NCBI GenBank assembly: GCA_019247845.1
Contig: JAFBAL010000006.1
Span: forward strand, 25,109 to 89,108
Direction of reading: 5' to 3'
DNA from: Alphaproteobacteria bacterium
GTDB lineage: Bacteria; Pseudomonadota; Alphaproteobacteria; Micropepsales; Micropepsaceae
Length of the DNA: 64,000 nt
How positions within the stretch are numbered: position 1 is the first letter of the stretch; every line of letters starts with the position of its first letter. The notes below the pieces were generated by a model. It made no database searches. It was not told where the DNA came from and saw only the letters and a program-made list of their open reading frames with translations. Position numbers and translations under genes: made by a program. Shown here piece after piece: positions 26,827 to 36,463 of this stretch.

Positions 26827-27042
26827 CTAAACCTGCGAGGCCAAGGATATGGGGCTCGACTCGTTGGGTGTGGGACCAGCGTCACTGATCTTCATTTCTA
26901 GGGTACGGATGGCTGCCACTTGCTCGCGGTCGAGGACGCCTTGAATTCGCCTCATGCCAAGAACGAGACGAGCCAATCCAGCCTGGCTCTTGGCCAACGG
27001 GTTGGAAGCAATCTTCTTGCTGAACTGAGTAGGATCAATCAC
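26827..27042 (-). CDS. Small accessory protein of unknown function
   Basis: A 71-residue basic protein from a GTG start, on the same strand as and upstream of the nuclease-like gene. It has a helical, basic N-terminal half (FSKKIASN, ARLVLGMRR) and a polar tail; no signal peptide or membrane segment. Codon use is similarly unlike the flanking housekeeping genes. I do not recognise a family; it might be a DNA-binding regulator, an antitoxin-like partner or a spurious ORF. An ORF on the opposite strand across the same bases is less protein-like. Confidence 0.4.
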   Translation of the reverse strand: MIDPTQFSKKIASNPLAKSQAGLARLVLGMRRIQGVLDREQVAAIRTLEMKISDAGPTPNESSPISLASQV

Positions 27043-27262
27043 TTAGTGCTCGTATATGTATATAGAAATAGCCTCCCTCAGCGCGGGCTGATCGGTATAG
27101 TAGCAAGCTAGCGGCATTGACGTGAAGGTTGTCGGCTAGTTCTTTGTTTGTTCAGGCAGTGGCAGTTCCGTCAGCAAAGGACGCCTGCATGGCTTTATGT
27201 CGCCCTTGAATCCCCGCCGCCCGCCCGGCTATCACCCCGCGTCCAACCAAGAAGCGCGTCCC

Positions 27263-28006
27263 ATGGCCGGTCATTCCCAGTTCAAGAACATCATGCACCG
27301 CAAGGGGCGCGTCGACGCCGTGCGTTCGAAGATGTTCTCCAAGCTCTCCCGCGAGATCACCGTGGCGGCCAAGATGGGCATGCCCGACCCCAACCACAAT
27401 CCGCGCCTGCGCGCCGCGATCCTGGCGGCCAAGGAGCAGTCGATGCCCAAGGACAACATCCAGCGCGCCATCGACAAAGCGACCGGCGCGGGCTCCGAGA
27501 ACATCGAAGAGGTGCGCTACGAGGGCTATGGCCCCGGCGGCGTCGCGCTGATCGTCGAGACCCTGACCGACAACCGCAACCGCACCGGCGGCGACGTGCG
27601 CTCGACCTTCTCTAAATACGGCGGCGCGCTCGGCGAGCCCAACTCCGTCACCTTCATGTTCGACCGCATGGGCGTGATGGTCTATCCCAAGGCCAAGGGC
27701 AGCGACGACGCGATGCTCGAAGCCGCCATCGAGACCGGCTTCGACGAATGCGTGTCGGACGACGAGGGACACGAGTTCCTGGTCAGCTTCGACAATTACG
27801 GCACCGCGCGCGACGCGCTGGAGAAGAAGCTCGGCCAGCCGATCTCGGCCAAGATCGAATGGCGGGCCAAGACGATGACGCCGGTCAGCGACGACAACGG
27901 CGAGACGCTGATCAAGCTGATCGACGCGCTCGACGATTTCGACGACGTCCAGATCGTGTTCGGCAATTACGAGCTGTCGGACACGTTGTTGGAAAAGATG
28001 GGATAG
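27263..28006 (+). CDS. YebC/PmpR family transcriptional/translational regulator
   Basis: A 247-residue protein of the YebC family, beginning [19 protein letters not shown], with [20 protein letters not shown] and [20 protein letters not shown] following. Family members were described as DNA-binding regulators and more recently as ribosome-associated factors acting at proline stretches. The start at 27263 matches the family N-terminus; an earlier ATG would add 22 unrelated residues. In many bacteria yebC lies next to ruvC; here the ruv genes are 3.5 kb downstream. Confidence 0.95.
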   Translation: MAGHSQFKNIMHRKGRVDAVRSKMFSKLSREITVAAKMGMPDPNHNPRLRAAILAAKEQSMPKDNIQRAIDKATGAGSENIEEVRYEGYGPGGVALIVETLTDNRNRTGGDVRSTFSKYGGALGEPNSVTFMFDRMGVMVYPKAKGSDDAMLEAAIETGFDECVSDDEGHEFLVSFDNYGTARDALEKKLGQPISAKIEWRAKTMTPVSDDNGETLIKLIDALDDFDDVQIVFGNYELSDTLLEKMG

Positions 28007-28019
28007 GACGCGCCGCGCT

Positions 28020-29048
28020 CTACGGTCCCGCCGCGCGCGCTTCTTCTTCCGTGGAGAGCGGGCGCTCGCTGTCCAGATGCTCCATCTGCGCCGCGGGATA
28101 GCGCTCGCCCTTGATCGCGTCCCCGGGTACCGCCGTCTCGATCGCCGCCAGGTCCTGCGGGCTCAGCGTCACTTCAAGCGCACCCAATGCCTCGCTCAAC
28201 CGCTCGCGGCGCCGCGCGCCGATCAAGGGCACGATATCCTCGCCGCGCGACAGCACCCAGGCGATGGCGAGCTGGGCGGTCGTGACGCCGTGGCGTGCGG
28301 CGATATCGGACAGCGCGCGCACGAGTTCCAGATTGTGCGCCAGGTTATCGCCCGAGAAGCGCGGCAGGAATCCGCGATAGCCGCCCATCGATCCGCCTTG
28401 GAGCGCGCTGTCCGAGATCAGCCCGCGCGACAGCACGCCATAGGCCGTGATGCCGATGCCGGCCTCGCGCAGGCGCGGCAGGATAACCGCCTCGATACCG
28501 CGCGTGACGACGGCATATTCGATCTGCAGGTCGCAGACCGGCGTCACCGCATGGGCGCGCAGCACGGTGTCGGCAGACATCTCGCTCAAGCCCAGATGGC
28601 GCACATAACCCGCCTCGATCAGCCGCTTCACTTCTCCGGCGACGTCCTCGATGGGCACGGCGGGATCGAGCCGCGCCGGGCGGTAGACGTCGATATGATC
28701 GGTGCGCAGGCGCTTCAGCGAATAGGCGACGAAGTTCTTGATCGCGGCGGGCCTGAGGTCGATGCCGTTGAACGACAGGTCCGGCCCGCGCAGCGCGCCG
28801 AACTTCACGCTCAGCACCGCCTTGTCGCGGCGCCCGCCCTTCAGCGCCTCGGCGATCAGCATCTCGTTGTGGCCCATGCCGTAGAAGTCGCCGGTATCGA
28901 GCAGGGTGACGCCGGCCTCCAGCGCGGCATGGATGGTGGCGATGCTCTCCTGCGCGTCGGCGGGGCCATAGAAATCCGACATGCCCATGCAGCCGAGGCC
29001 GAGGGCGGAGACCACGGGGCCGGTGCGGCCGAGACGACGCGTTTTCAT
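28020..29048 (-). CDS. Aldo/keto reductase
   Basis: A 342-residue TIM-barrel NADPH oxidoreductase. [27 protein letters not shown] (catalytic Asp and Tyr) and VLSVKFG (catalytic Lys) are present, and the C-terminal [20 protein letters not shown] binds the cofactor. The segment YRPARLDP stands where related enzymes have YxQHRxDP, so the catalytic His is replaced by Ala; this variant also occurs in other alphaproteobacterial members to my recollection. The substrate is unknown. It diverges from the antiporter gene across 79 nt. Confidence 0.88.
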   Translation of the reverse strand: MKTRRLGRTGPVVSALGLGCMGMSDFYGPADAQESIATIHAALEAGVTLLDTGDFYGMGHNEMLIAEALKGGRRDKAVLSVKFGALRGPDLSFNGIDLRPAAIKNFVAYSLKRLRTDHIDVYRPARLDPAVPIEDVAGEVKRLIEAGYVRHLGLSEMSADTVLRAHAVTPVCDLQIEYAVVTRGIEAVILPRLREAGIGITAYGVLSRGLISDSALQGGSMGGYRGFLPRFSGDNLAHNLELVRALSDIAARHGVTTAQLAIAWVLSRGEDIVPLIGARRRERLSEALGALEVTLSPQDLAAIETAVPGDAIKGERYPAAQMEHLDSERPLSTEEEARAAGP

Positions 29049-29127
29049 CGGATGTCCTTTTGCTGAATGTTTTGTCTTCGGCCGGATGTGCTTCGCCTCG
29101 GTCGCATGCGCCATTGTATAACGCCTC

Positions 29128-30753
29128 ATGGCCCACGAATCTCCGCTCATCGCCATCCTGGTCATCGGCCTCGGCCTCGCTTTCGTGCTGGGCACGGCGG
29201 CGAACCGGCTGAAGCTCTCGCCGCTGGTAGGCTATCTGCTGGCCGGCGTCGCCATCGGCCCGTTCACGCCGGGCTTCGTCGCCGACTCTGCGCTCACGCT
29301 GCAGCTGGCCGAGATCGGCGTGATCCTGCTGATGTTCGGCGTCGGGCTGCACTTCTCGCCCAAGGACTTGATGTCGGTGCGCGCGACGGCCGTGCCCGGC
29401 GCGGTGCTGCAGGTCGCCTTCGCCGCCGCGCTGGGCGCGGGCGCCGCGCACGTGTTCGGCTGGACGCTGGCGGCGGGCATCGTGTTCGGCCTGTGCCTGT
29501 CGGTCGCCTCGACCGTGGTGATGATGCGCGCGCTGCAGGAGCGCCGGCTGATGGACACGCAGCGCGGCCGGATGGCGGTCGGCTGGCTGGTCGTGCAGGA
29601 CCTGATCACGGTGCTGGCCCTGGTGCTCCTGCCGCCGCTCGCGGCCAGCGCGAAGGGCGGGGCGCTGGACTGGAGCGCGCTCGGGCTCTCGCTGGCGCTG
29701 ACGTTCGGCAAGCTGGCGCTGTTCGCGGGGCTGATGTTCGTCGCGGGCCGCCGCGTCATCCCGTGGATCCTGCACTACATCGCCCATACCGGCTCGCGCG
29801 AGCTTTTCCGGCTGGCGGTCCTGTCGGTGGCGCTCGGCGTCGCCTTCATCGCGGCCGAGCTGTTCGGCGTCTCCATCGCGCTCGGCGCCTTCTTCGCCGG
29901 CATGATCCTGTCGGAATCGCCGCTCAGCCAGCGCGCGGCGGAAGAGTCGCTGCCGCTGCGCGACGCTTTCGCGGTGCTGTTCTTCGTCTCGGTCGGCATG
30001 CTGTTCGATCCGCTGACGCTGGTGAAGGAACCGGTGGCGCTGGCATTGAGCGTCGGCGTCGTGCTGGTCGGCAGCGCCGGCGGCGCCTTCGTCGTCCTGC
30101 GCCTGCTCGGACGCTCGCTCGGCATGGCGCTGCTGCTGGCGGCGGGGCTGGCGCAGATCGGCGAATTCTCGTTCATCCTCGCCGGCCTCGGCATCGATCT
30201 CGGCCTGATGCCGGAACGCGCGCGCGATCTCGTGCTCGGGACCTCGATCCTGACGATCTTCCTCAATCCGTTCCTGATGCGCATCGCCGATCCGCCGCAG
30301 CCGGCAGCGACGCCGGACGCACCCAAGCCGCTGGTGCCGACGACGCTCACGGGCCATGCGGTGCTGGTCGGCTACGGCCGCGTCGGGCGGCTGATCGCCG
30401 AGGGGCTGAAGACGCGCGGCCTGCCGCTGCTGGTCATCGAAGGCGCGCAGGATTCCGCCGAGAAGCTCACGGCCGAAGGCATCGAGTTCATCCAAGGCAA
30501 CGCGGCCGGCGACGAGGTGCTGAACGCGGCGAACCTGAAACAGGCGCGCATCCTCTTCGTCGCCATTCCCGGTGCCTTCGAGGCCGGCCAGATCGTCGAG
30601 CAGGCGCGCGCCGCGCGGCCCGACCTCGAGATCGTCGCTCGCGCGCATTTCGACGCCGAGGTCGATCACCTGCGCGGGCTGGGCGCCAATACCGTGGTCA
30701 TGGGCGAACGCGAGATCGCAGCTGCCATGCTGGAGCGCGCGGGCGCCGCCTGA
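29128..30753 (+). CDS. CPA2 family cation:proton antiporter with RCK domain
   Basis: A 541-residue inner-membrane protein of the YbaL/RosB/KefB group. About twelve hydrophobic segments span residues 5 to 390, with [18 protein letters not shown] after helix 2 and the acidic [12 protein letters not shown] of the transport core. The C-terminal RCK (TrkA-N) domain begins [18 protein letters not shown], a Rossmann nucleotide-binding loop, around residue 410. It should exchange potassium or sodium for protons, gated by nucleotide binding. No KefF/KefG-type ancillary gene is adjacent. Confidence 0.93.
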   Translation: MAHESPLIAILVIGLGLAFVLGTAANRLKLSPLVGYLLAGVAIGPFTPGFVADSALTLQLAEIGVILLMFGVGLHFSPKDLMSVRATAVPGAVLQVAFAAALGAGAAHVFGWTLAAGIVFGLCLSVASTVVMMRALQERRLMDTQRGRMAVGWLVVQDLITVLALVLLPPLAASAKGGALDWSALGLSLALTFGKLALFAGLMFVAGRRVIPWILHYIAHTGSRELFRLAVLSVALGVAFIAAELFGVSIALGAFFAGMILSESPLSQRAAEESLPLRDAFAVLFFVSVGMLFDPLTLVKEPVALALSVGVVLVGSAGGAFVVLRLLGRSLGMALLLAAGLAQIGEFSFILAGLGIDLGLMPERARDLVLGTSILTIFLNPFLMRIADPPQPAATPDAPKPLVPTTLTGHAVLVGYGRVGRLIAEGLKTRGLPLLVIEGAQDSAEKLTAEGIEFIQGNAAGDEVLNAANLKQARILFVAIPGAFEAGQIVEQARAARPDLEIVARAHFDAEVDHLRGLGANTVVMGEREIAAAMLERAGAA

Positions 30754-30999
30754 TCAGCCGAAATCCTTGAGCCAGTCGGCGTCGTCGTCATCGTTTTCGG
30801 GCGCCGGCGCCTGCTCGGGCTGGACCAGGCGCAGCTTCACCGGCCCCTGCGGCTTTGGCGCAGCGCTCATGCGCTGTTTCGTCCGAAGGAAGACTGCGCG
30901 CGTCACGGCCGCCACCAGCAGCAGCGCCGCGGCGATCAGACCCAGCACCAGCACGGCGAAGAAGCCCTGCACGATCTCGAAGAAATGCAGTCCCATCAT
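30754..30999 (-). CDS. Small single-pass membrane protein
   Basis: An 81-residue protein with one transmembrane helix at about residues 12-35, a short basic stretch (RTKQR) that should stay in the cytosol, and an acidic tail (ENDDDDADWLKDF). Its stop codon directly abuts that of the convergent antiporter gene. It precedes no recognisable partner; it could be an accessory subunit, but nothing in the sequence says of what. Confidence 0.6.
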   Translation of the reverse strand: MMGLHFFEIVQGFFAVLVLGLIAAALLLVAAVTRAVFLRTKQRMSAAPKPQGPVKLRLVQPEQAPAPENDDDDADWLKDFG

Positions 31000-31012
31000 C
31001 CGCGACCTTTGC

Positions 31013-31378
31013 TCATTTCCGGCGCCGCTTGTTCTTGGGCGCGTCGAGGCGGAAGACGCCGCGCACGCTCTTGGTCTTGAGCACCAGCCCCTTGCGCACC
31101 ATGCGCCACAGCTTGTTCTGCAGGAACCGGCGCTTCTGCACGACCTGGAAGCGGCGATAGAGCCCGATCAGAATCTGGTCGAGGTCGCCCGCGCCGCCCA
31201 GCGCCTCCAGCACGTTCGCGATCTGACGCTCCAAGAGGTCGACCTGCGGAGTCGAAAGCTCGGCCACAAGCTCGGGCGGCAAATCCGACAGGTCGTCCGC
31301 GTCGAGCGGACGCGGATCGCCGTTGGCGATCACCGTCAGGGCCTGCTTGGTCCGGCGCATGCGCTTCCCCGCTTTCAT
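31013..31378 (-). CDS. Basic protein of unknown function, winged-helix-like C-terminus
   Basis: A 121-residue soluble protein with a very basic N-terminus (MKAGKRMRRTK) and C-terminus (APKNKRRRK). Between them DLDQILIGLYRRFQVVQKRR and the following WRMVRKGLVLKTKSVRGVFRL read like a helix-turn-helix plus wing, so nucleic-acid binding is plausible. It lies 13 nt upstream of the small membrane-protein gene on the same strand. No named family recognised. Confidence 0.6.
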   Translation of the reverse strand: MKAGKRMRRTKQALTVIANGDPRPLDADDLSDLPPELVAELSTPQVDLLERQIANVLEALGGAGDLDQILIGLYRRFQVVQKRRFLQNKLWRMVRKGLVLKTKSVRGVFRLDAPKNKRRRK

Positions 31379-31512
31379 TTCCTTCCTAGTCGCGCATTGC
31401 CGCAAAGTCACGAACTTTCTGCGATATTTCGTCCAGGATTTGTTGCAACTCGGCGGTGTTGCGCGAAGGCCCCGGACGGCGGACACTCGGGCGTTTCCGA
31501 TTCGGTCCGGTC

Positions 31513-32019
31513 ATGGCGGTCTTGCGTATCCTTGGGTTGGATCCCGGCCTCGCCTTGATGGGCTGGGGCATCATCGACATGCAGGGCACGCGGCTGACCC
31601 ATGTCGCGCATGGCGTGATCGCGACCAAGACGGTGGAGGGGCTGGGCGGACGGCTGATGCGGCTGCATGCCGAGCTCGAAGCGGTGATCGCGGCGCACCG
31701 GCCGATGGCGATCGCGGTCGAGCAGGCCTTCGTGCACAAGGATCCGTCGGCCGCGCTCAAGCTCGGCCATGCGCGCGCGGTGGCGCTGCTCGCCGCGGCG
31801 CAGGCGGGACTGGACATCGCCGAATACGCGCCCAACCACATCAAGAAGTCGATCGTGGGCAGCGGCCATGCAGGGAAAGAGCAGGTCCAAGCCATGGTAC
31901 GCCGCCTGCTTCCCGCCTGCGGCGTAACCCAGGCCGATGCCGCCGACGCGCTCGCAGCCGCCATCGCGCACGCGCATCTGTCGGGCACGCGCGCCAAGAT
32001 CATGGCGGCGATCGGATGA
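31513..32019 (+). CDS. ruvC: Holliday junction resolvase RuvC
   Basis: A 168-residue RNase H-fold endonuclease that cuts Holliday junctions symmetrically. ILGLDPGLALMGWG holds the first catalytic Asp (D9), AIAVEQAFVHKDPSAALKLG the Glu, and QADAADALAAAIAHAH the C-terminal Asp pair. Its stop overlaps the ruvA start (ATGA), so the two are coupled. Confidence 0.96.
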   Translation: MAVLRILGLDPGLALMGWGIIDMQGTRLTHVAHGVIATKTVEGLGGRLMRLHAELEAVIAAHRPMAIAVEQAFVHKDPSAALKLGHARAVALLAAAQAGLDIAEYAPNHIKKSIVGSGHAGKEQVQAMVRRLLPACGVTQADAADALAAAIAHAHLSGTRAKIMAAIG

Positions 32020-32621
32020 TCGGCAAGCTCACCGGCATCGTCGACAGCGTCGCCGAGGACCACGTGATCCTCGACGTCGCGGGCGTGGGCTATCTGCTGT
32101 CCTGCCCGAGCGCGACCCTGTCGAAACTCGGCGCGGGCGCGAGCGCGTCGCTGATGGTCGAGACGCGCGTCACCGACGAGACCATCCGCCTCTACGGCTT
32201 CTCGAGCGCGGAGGAGCGCGAATGGTTCCGCCTGCTCCAGACCGTGCAGAACGTCGGCGCGCGCGTGGCGCTGAACGTGCTGTCGGCGCTCAGCACCCGC
32301 GACCTCGAACGCGCCATCACGCTCTCCGACAAGGCCGCCGTCGGCCGCGCGCAAGGCGTGGGGCCGAAGCTCGCGCTGCGCATCGTGACCGAGCTCAAGG
32401 ACAAGGCGCCGGCGATGATGCTGCGCGGCCACGACGAGGGCGGCGCCGCGCCCGTCGCCGCCCCGCGCGGCCCCGAGGCCGATGCAGCGGCCGCGCTCGT
32501 CAAGCTCGGCTACAGCCAGAGCCACGCCGCCGAGGCGATAGCCCGCGCCGCGCGCGAGCTGGGCGAGCACGCCCAGGTCGACGCGCTGATCCGTGAGGCG
32601 TTGAAAGGGATGATGCGTTGA
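32016..32621 (+). CDS. ruvA: Holliday junction DNA helicase subunit RuvA
   Basis: A 201-residue junction-binding protein: OB domain (MIGKLTGIVDSV, then VGYLLSCPS), the acidic-pin region, a helix-hairpin-helix domain (LLQTVQNVGARVALNVLS and GRAQGVGPKLALRIVTELKDK) and the C-terminal RuvB-binding domain (ALVKLGYSQSHAAEAI). It is coupled to ruvC. ruvB does not follow directly; a toxin-antitoxin module of about 0.9 kb lies between. The operator palindrome of that module starts 3 nt after the ruvA stop. Confidence 0.96.
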   Translation: MIGKLTGIVDSVAEDHVILDVAGVGYLLSCPSATLSKLGAGASASLMVETRVTDETIRLYGFSSAEEREWFRLLQTVQNVGARVALNVLSALSTRDLERAITLSDKAAVGRAQGVGPKLALRIVTELKDKAPAMMLRGHDEGGAAPVAAPRGPEADAAAALVKLGYSQSHAAEAIARAARELGEHAQVDALIREALKGMMR

Positions 32622-32623
32622 CC

Positions 32624-32650
32624 GAACAGACTAGTCAGACTAGTCTGTTC
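32624..32650. promoter_or_regulatory. 27-bp perfect palindrome, TA operator
   Basis: Two 13-bp arms (GAACAGACTAGTC and its exact complement) flank a single central A. The palindrome begins 3 nt after the ruvA stop and ends 2 nt before the ATG of the first antitoxin gene, so it leaves no room for a Shine-Dalgarno and suggests a leaderless or coupled start. Size and place fit autorepression by the antitoxin complex. Confidence 0.85.
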
Positions 32651-32652
32651 CA

Positions 32653-32856
32653 ATGAACACATGGTCGGTATCGGAAGCGAAGGCAAGGCTTTCGGAGGTT
32701 TTGCGCCTTTGCCAGAAAGAGCCGCAGACCATCACGCGACGCGGCGTGCCGGTGGCCATGCTGGTCTCGGTGGCGGAGTATCTGCGCTTGGGCGGCAAAG
32801 CGAGCGACCTGGAAGAGGCCGGCGCGCGGAAAGCAAGTAGCAGGAAGGCCCGATGA
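32653..32856 (+). CDS. Phd/YefM family antitoxin (first)
   Basis: A 67-residue protein with the Phd/YefM N-terminal fold: MNTWSVSEAKARLSEVL, then PQTITRRGVPVAMLVSVAEYL, the DNA-binding and dimer part. The basic tail (RKASSRKAR) would be the flexible toxin-neutralising segment, though it is shorter than usual. The ATG sits 2 nt after a 27-bp palindrome. Its stop overlaps the next antitoxin start (ATGA). Confidence 0.85.
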   Translation: MNTWSVSEAKARLSEVLRLCQKEPQTITRRGVPVAMLVSVAEYLRLGGKASDLEEAGARKASSRKAR

Positions 32857-33104
32857 AACGAGTTGCGGTACAGGATGCCAAGGCGAGTTTCGGCAAGCTT
32901 GTGGACGAAGCGGCCGAAACCTCGACGGTCATCACGCGAAACGGCATGCGTGAGGCGGTGCTTATCCCGATCAAGCCGGAAAAGGGCGCGAAGATCGTTC
33001 AAGGAAAGCGCGGCGCCATGAACTTGCTCGAGGCGCTGCGATCCGCTCCCTATCCCGTGCCGTTCAAGCGGATTCAAGGACGCTTCAGGCCGGTGAAGCT
33101 GTGA
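32853..33104 (+). CDS. Phd/YefM family antitoxin (second)
   Basis: An 83-residue protein with a second Phd/YefM domain (MKRVAVQDAKASFGKLVDEA, then STVITRNGMREAVLIPI) and a long tail (MNLLEALRSAPYPVPFKRIQ) that looks like a toxin-wrapping segment of the kind that binds PIN toxins. Overlap with the first antitoxin (ATGA) and with the toxin (GTGA) gives a fully coupled three-gene unit. The second copy, not the first, is probably the direct partner of the toxin. Confidence 0.88.
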   Translation: MKRVAVQDAKASFGKLVDEAAETSTVITRNGMREAVLIPIKPEKGAKIVQGKRGAMNLLEALRSAPYPVPFKRIQGRFRPVKL

Positions 33105-33511
33105 GCTTTCTTTTGGACACCTGCGTGTTGTCCGAAGAAACCAAACCGCGGCCGGAGCCTTCGGTCAATTCTTGGGTGCGGGGCGAGCTTTCTCGCGGCG
33201 CGTTCGTCAGTGCGGTATCGCTTGTAGAGATCGAATTCGGCATTCAGAGCTTGGCGCCGGGCCGCAGGCGAGGGACATTGGAGACTTGGTTCCGGTCTCG
33301 GCTCGTCCCGATGATACGCCCGGGTCTTGTGGCTGTCGACGAGGAGATCGCCCTTCGCTGCGGCGTTCTGATGATGGAACAGCCGAACACCGAGGTGGGC
33401 GATGCGCTGATCGCCGCGACCGCGTTGGTATATGATCTCGTTCTTGTAACTCGCAACGTGAAGCATTTCGCTTTCGATGGATTGTCAGTGCTCAATCCTT
33501 GGACACGATAG
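33101..33511 (+). CDS. VapC-like PIN-domain toxin
   Basis: A 136-residue PIN-domain ribonuclease. [11 protein letters not shown] gives the first acidic residue (D6), [12 protein letters not shown] the conserved Glu, and [14 protein letters not shown] the Asp pair of the metal site, with [11 protein letters not shown] as the final strand. Read from a GTG overlapping the antitoxin stop. It should cut tRNA or rRNA when free of antitoxin. The module sits between ruvA and ruvB on the coding strand, so ruvB read-through depends on it. Confidence 0.9.
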   Translation: MSFLLDTCVLSEETKPRPEPSVNSWVRGELSRGAFVSAVSLVEIEFGIQSLAPGRRRGTLETWFRSRLVPMIRPGLVAVDEEIALRCGVLMMEQPNTEVGDALIAATALVYDLVLVTRNVKHFAFDGLSVLNPWTR

Positions 33512-33521
33512 GGCGGTTCGA

Positions 33522-34589
33522 ATGCCGACGCCGAAGGCCCAAAATGCCCCCGACCGCCTCGTCACGCCCGAGCGCGCGGAGGAGGACACGCTCGAGGCCT
33601 CGCTGCGGCCCAAGCGGCTTGCCGAGTTCGTCGGCCAGCAACAGGCGCGCGAGAACCTCTCCGTTTTCATCGAGGCGGCGCGGGCGCGTGGCGAGGCGTT
33701 GGATCACGTGATGTTCTCGGGCCCGCCGGGCCTGGGCAAGACCACGCTGGCGCAGATCGTGGCGCGCGAGCTCGGCGTCAATTTCCGCTCGACCTCGGGG
33801 CCGGTGCTGGCCAAGGCCGGCGATCTCGCCGCGATCCTCACCAACCTCGAGCCGCGCGACGTGCTCTTCATCGACGAGATCCACCGTCTCAATCCCACGG
33901 TCGAAGAGATCCTCTATCCCGCGATGGAGGACTTCGAGCTCGACCTTGTGATCGGCGAGGGGCCGTCGGCGCGCTCGGTGAAGATCGCGCTGGCGCCGTT
34001 CACCTTGGTGGGCGCGACGACGCGTTCGGGCCTCATCACCACGCCGTTGCGCGACCGCTTCGGCATTCCGGTCAGGCTCAATTTCTATTCGGCAGAGGAG
34101 CTGGTCTCGATCGTCGAGCGCGGCGCGCGCGTGCTGGGACTGGATCTGACCAAGGACGGCGCGCGCGAGATCGCCGGCCGCGCCCGAGGCACGCCGCGCA
34201 TCGCCGGCCGCCTGCTCAAGCGCGTGCGCGATTTTGCCGCCGTCGCGGGGCACGCGCGCGTCGATGCGAAGATCGCCGACGCCGCGCTGACGCGGCTCGA
34301 GGTGGACAGCCGTGGGTTGGATGCCTTCGACCGCCGCTATCTGAAGCTCATCGCCGAAGGCTTCGCAGGCGGACCGGTGGGCGTGGAGACCATCGCGGCG
34401 GCGCTCGGCGAGGCGCGCGACGCGATCGAGGAGATCGTCGAGCCGTATCTTCTGCAGCAGGGCTTCGTCCAGCGCACGCCGCGCGGGCGCCTTCTCACTG
34501 GCACGGCGTTTGCACATCTGGGGCTGCCGGCGCCCTCGCGCGATCCGGCGCAGTTCGGGCTGTTCGCGGAAGGCGATGACGATGGTTGA
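33522..34589 (+). CDS. ruvB: Holliday junction branch-migration ATPase RuvB
   Basis: A 355-residue AAA+ motor. Walker A is GPPGLGKT at residues 67-74, Walker [12 protein letters not shown], sensor 1 [11 protein letters not shown], and the C-terminal winged helix ends in [12 protein letters not shown]. It begins 11 nt after the toxin stop, so it is likely transcribed from the ruvC or the TA promoter. The ybgC start overlaps its end by 8 nt. Confidence 0.97.
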   Translation: MPTPKAQNAPDRLVTPERAEEDTLEASLRPKRLAEFVGQQQARENLSVFIEAARARGEALDHVMFSGPPGLGKTTLAQIVARELGVNFRSTSGPVLAKAGDLAAILTNLEPRDVLFIDEIHRLNPTVEEILYPAMEDFELDLVIGEGPSARSVKIALAPFTLVGATTRSGLITTPLRDRFGIPVRLNFYSAEELVSIVERGARVLGLDLTKDGAREIAGRARGTPRIAGRLLKRVRDFAAVAGHARVDAKIADAALTRLEVDSRGLDAFDRRYLKLIAEGFAGGPVGVETIAAALGEARDAIEEIVEPYLLQQGFVQRTPRGRLLTGTAFAHLGLPAPSRDPAQFGLFAEGDDDG

Positions 34590-35043
34590 GGTGAGGACGC
34601 AGGTTGGGGGTCTGGGCGAGTTCCAAGGCAAGACGCACGTGCTGCCGCTGCGCGTCTATTACGAGGATACCGATCTGTCGGGCGTCGTCTATCACGCCAA
34701 CTATCTGCGCTTCATGGAACGCGGCCGCACCGAGTTCTTCCGCTCGGCCGGCATCTGGCTCGCCAAGCTGCACGAGCCAGAACCCGTCGCCTGGACCCTG
34801 CGCAAGGCGACCGTCACCTATCACCGCCCGGCGCGGCTCGACGATCCGCTCGAGGTGCATTCGACCTTCGGCGAGCTGACCGGCGCGCGCGTCACCGCCG
34901 AGCAGAAGGTGTGGTGCGGCTCCAAGCTCCTGGTCGAGGGCCACATCGAAGCCTGCCTGATCACGCTCAGCGGCAAGGTGCGTCGCATCCCCGCAGAGGT
35001 GCGCGAAGCGTTGCTTCCTTTCCTTTCCGAAACAAATACTTAA
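34582..35043 (+). CDS. ybgC: Tol-Pal associated acyl-CoA thioesterase YbgC
   Basis: A 153-residue hot-dog thioesterase: [20 protein letters not shown] with the catalytic Asp, then [17 protein letters not shown]. YbgC hydrolyses short acyl-CoA or acyl-ACP and is routinely first in the tol-pal cluster. The ATG at 34582 sits 8 nt from GGAAGG; an ATG two codons earlier is too close to it. Overlap with ruvB suggests coupling. Confidence 0.93.
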   Translation: MVEVRTQVGGLGEFQGKTHVLPLRVYYEDTDLSGVVYHANYLRFMERGRTEFFRSAGIWLAKLHEPEPVAWTLRKATVTYHRPARLDDPLEVHSTFGELTGARVTAEQKVWCGSKLLVEGHIEACLITLSGKVRRIPAEVREALLPFLSETNT

Positions 35044-35129
35044 CACCCCGGGCCAAAATTCGGCCATGTTTGAATGTGTTTTTGCGCGTCCCGCTGCATA
35101 ATCGTGTCGAGAGTTATCGGAACCGGTTC

Positions 35130-36016
<887 letters not shown>

Positions 36017-36017
<1 letters not shown>

Positions 36018-36463
36018 TGGCGGCGGCGCTGCAGCACAACGCGCGCGGACGCGGCCGGGGCCGACGCCGTCCGATGGCCGAGATCAACGTCACGCCCTTC
36101 GTCGACGTGATGCTGGTGCTGCTCATCGTCTTCATGGTGACCGCGCCGCTGCTGACCGTGGGCGTGCCCGTCGATCTGCCCAAGACCAAGGCCCAGGCGC
36201 TGAACCAGACGCGAGAACCTCTCTCCGTAACCGTTAAGCGCGACGGCCGCATCTATCTCCAGAACGCGCCGATCGCCGAGGACGCGCTCGTCCCCAAGCT
36301 CACCGCCATCGCCGCCAACGGCTACGACCAGCGCATCTTCGTGCGCGGCGACAGGGCCGTCGATTACGGCCGGGTGATGGAGGTGATGGGACTGCTCAGC
36401 TCCGCGGGCTTCACCCATATCGGGCTCGTCACCGATGTCGCAAAGAACAAGCCCAAGACGTAG
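36017..36463 (+). CDS. tolR: TolR (ExbD/TolR family)
   Basis: A 148-residue single-pass membrane protein. [20 protein letters not shown] puts the conserved Asp in the transmembrane helix, which takes part in proton flow with TolQ, and the periplasmic domain ends in VGLLSSAG-type helix ([18 protein letters not shown]). It overlaps tolQ (TGATG) and the following tolA gene by 29 nt. Confidence 0.95.

Noticed and set aside
26920..27111. 63-codon plus-strand frame across the small accessory gene
   Set aside because: It has no ribosome-binding site and less protein-like composition than the minus-strand frame, though both are weak.
31379..31512. LexA box in front of ruvC
   Set aside because: No GTTC-N7-GTTC or similar SOS motif could be found in the divergent region.
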